Shown piece by piece: positions 5,442 to 6,800 of a stretch of 6,800 bases of DNA; the first letter of the stretch is position 1, and each line of letters starts with the position of its first letter. The position numbers were made by a program, and so were the translations under genes. Where the stretch lies: the NCBI GenBank assembly GCA_022704585.1, contig JAKJGD010000115.1, forward strand, positions 1-6,800, written 5' to 3'. Under the pieces are notes generated by a model that worked only from the letters and a program-made list of their open reading frames with translations, searched no databases and was not told where the DNA came from. This DNA comes from Spirochaetota bacterium. GTDB lineage: Bacteria > Spirochaetota > UBA4802 > UBA5550.

Positions 5442-6734
5442 TTATCCCGTGCAGTTTACCGAAGGCAGGAACAGTGACGGGGCCAGTACCGACCCCATTC
5501 GCTCCCGCTCCGCGCTCATGACGATATCCCCCGCCAGCAGCCGGAAGATATTGTCCGAGATCATGCAGTCTTTCACGCGGCCGGCAATTCGCCCGTTTTC
5601 GACCAGGAAGGCCAGTTCGAGGCTGCCTGAAAAGTCCCCGGTTATGGTGTTTGACTGCCCCAGGCCGATGAACTGCTCGACCAGGATGCCGCGGCCCATG
5701 CCCGCGAGAATGGCCTCGCGGGGTTCCATGCCCGGGTCGATGATTATATTGCTGTAGGAGGGATAGGGGAGCGAAGAAAACCCCCGTGCCCCGTTCCCCT
5801 CGGCCGGTATCCCGAGCTTCTGCGCGTGCTTGAGGTCCGTGATGAAACGCTCGATCCTTCCTGCGCCGATCATGACCTTGTCCGCGGCCGCTACTCCCTC
5901 GTCGTCAAAGGGATACCCGTCAGGGAAGCCGGCTGCGAGAGGGTTGTCGCGCACGGTCAGGGACGGGTTGAATATCCTCTCGCCCCGCTTCTCGCCGAAA
6001 GGGGATATCCCCTTCCACACCGATCGTGCGTTAAGCCCGGACAGCACGATGCCGGCCAGGCGGGCGAAGGCGCGGGGCGTGAGGAGCACTGGCACCGTGC
6101 CGCTCGGCAGCCTGGCCACGGACAGGGCGTTACCGATGTTGCGGATGATTGTTTCCCGGAGCTCCGGGTGGGCCGCCGGCGCGAGGGCGGACATGCTCTC
6201 GGACGCATCGATCCGCGTCCCGTCGTCCATGATCAGCGTGGCCGAAAGCGAGGCGCTGTACCGGCAGCTCCGGAAGGTCGCGTCCAGGCCCCGCGAGTTG
6301 ACGAGACGCATGCCGCCGGCATAGCGGCTTATTCCCGCGTCAACGGTCGCGGCGGGGAAGCGCGCCAGGATCGCGGCGATGTCCTCCTCCGCGCCGGCGG
6401 CCTCCCGCGCCGTGTCGAACGACTCGATCGCGTCGTCCCACGGCTCGAACCCGCTCCCGGCGGCCGCGGGAAGCTCGAAGTCCTCCTCGTCGCCGAAGGC
6501 GGCAAGCGCCAGCGCGCGCTCCGCCGTCACCGCAAGCCGCGACGGATCGTTGGTGTAGGAGAAGCCGGTCTTCCCGTCCACGTTGACCCGGATGCCGTAG
6601 CCGCTGTTATGGCGCTCGGTTATGGAATGGAACCGGTTGTTCGCGAAGGAGAGGGGCGTGCTCGCGCCCCATGTATGGATGATGTCATACCAGCGCGCCC
6701 TGCCGGACAGAACGCCGCGCACCCGGTCAATCAT
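5442..6734 (-). CDS. pmbA: TldE/PmbA subunit of the TldD-TldE metalloprotease
   Basis: TldE pairs with TldD to form a cytoplasmic peptidase that threads and trims unfolded peptides; in E. coli it matures microcin B17 and degrades the antitoxin CcdA. Seen: 430 residues, near the family's 450. The N-terminal half has the 'NNRFHSITERHNSGYGIRV' strand (32-50) and GFSYTND. The C-terminal half has PFDDEGVAA (275-283), GARGFSSLPYPSYSNIII (315-332), LGQSNTITGDFSG (358-370) and a PmbA-type ending, GRVKDCMISDNIFRLLAGDI (385-404) with SAERERMG. There is no HExxxH zinc motif anywhere, which separates TldE from the catalytic TldD. ATG 6734 overlaps the end of the upstream tldD-like gene by 8 bp and has GTAGGGGG as its ribosome site. 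The downstream patatin follows after 38 bp. Confidence 0.92.
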   Translation of the reverse strand: MIDRVRGVLSGRARWYDIIHTWGASTPLSFANNRFHSITERHNSGYGIRVNVDGKTGFSYTNDPSRLAVTAERALALAAFGDEEDFELPAAAGSGFEPWDDAIESFDTAREAAGAEEDIAAILARFPAATVDAGISRYAGGMRLVNSRGLDATFRSCRYSASLSATLIMDDGTRIDASESMSALAPAAHPELRETIIRNIGNALSVARLPSGTVPVLLTPRAFARLAGIVLSGLNARSVWKGISPFGEKRGERIFNPSLTVRDNPLAAGFPDGYPFDDEGVAAADKVMIGAGRIERFITDLKHAQKLGIPAEGNGARGFSSLPYPSYSNIIIDPGMEPREAILAGMGRGILVEQFIGLGQSNTITGDFSGSLELAFLVENGRIAGRVKDCMISDNIFRLLAGDIVMSAERERMGSVLAPSLFLPSVNCTG

Positions 6735-6800
6735 GGCGGCCCCCTACCAGCACATCGGTGATGAGCAGGTGGGGCCCGCCGAAGGATACCGGCAGGGGGC
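6727..6800 (-). CDS. tldD: TldD-like metalloprotease subunit, C-terminal end (partial)
   Basis: Only the last 23 codons and the TGA stop (6729-6727) are in the window. The peptide is PLPVSFGGPHLLITDVLVGG followed by RHD. This is the style of the last beta-strands of TldD/PmbA proteins ('...P.LLI.nv.vGG'), just before the C-terminus. Its position directly upstream of pmbA with an 8-bp overlap is the usual tldD-tldE arrangement and implies translational coupling. The zinc-binding HExxxH motif would lie outside the window, so the catalytic status cannot be checked. A second TldE-like protein is possible but less likely. Confidence 0.7.
   Translation of the reverse strand, partial: PLPVSFGGPHLLITDVLVGGRHD

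Noticed and set aside
5442..6734. Absence of the zinc HExxxH motif in the TldD/PmbA-family protein as a sign of inactivation
   Set aside because: TldE/PmbA subunits normally lack it. The metal site belongs to TldD, whose end is seen directly upstream.
5826..6761. A 311-codon plus-strand open frame opposite pmbA
   Set aside because: It has Arg/Gly-rich low-complexity translation, lies antisense to a clear PmbA gene and has no ribosome site or domain pattern.
1..6800. CRISPR arrays, tRNA/rRNA genes, transposases, phage genes or a defence cassette
   Set aside because: No regularly spaced repeats, cloverleaf sequences, DDE or recombinase motifs or typical defence domains are visible. The lone patatin carries a signal peptide and barrel, unlike CBASS patatin effectors, and has no cyclase nearby.

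Overview
The window is about 60% GC and gene dense. It reads as the chromosome of a diderm (LPS-bearing) bacterium: it carries an LptE-type LPS-assembly lipoprotein, an outer-membrane beta-barrel patatin and holA. Gene order and the style of the small dispersed repeat would fit an environmental Spirochaetota, Desulfobacterota or Nitrospirota-like lineage. I cannot fix the phylum from sequence alone. I see no phage, transposase, CRISPR, tRNA or rRNA.

Left part, plus strand (1-2997). The window opens inside the last 72 codons of a glycogen/starch-synthase-like glycosyltransferase, closed by a 12-bp perfect hairpin (223-250). After a 200-bp gap comes an lptE-like lipoprotein gene starting at GTG 424. 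It meets an in-frame TAG at 940-942 but keeps reading as good LptE C-terminal sequence to a TAA at 1045-1047, 12 bp before holA (DNA polymerase III delta). The lptE-holA pair is classic synteny in Gram-negatives. holA is followed by a 189-bp gap holding a 116-bp repeat-like element with matching inverted ends (2111-2226). A polytopic membrane protein of unknown family follows (2263-2997).

Right part, minus strand (3013-6800). Three genes read leftward and look like one operon: the end of a tldD-like gene (6727-6800), pmbA/tldE overlapping it by 8 bp (5442-6734), and 38 bp further on a large patatin-POTRA-beta-barrel protein of the PlpD / type Vd class (3013-5403). TldD and TldE form a heterodimeric metalloprotease. 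The patatin is a predicted secreted or surface lipase anchored through its own barrel. The two halves of the window converge at about 3000 with only 15 bp between stop codons.

Most of the content is conserved housekeeping or envelope biology. I do not see a convincing new defence or mobile system. The items most worth a second look are the amber codon inside lptE, the composite inverted-end repeat after holA, the unrecognised membrane protein, and the TldD/TldE-patatin neighbourhood.
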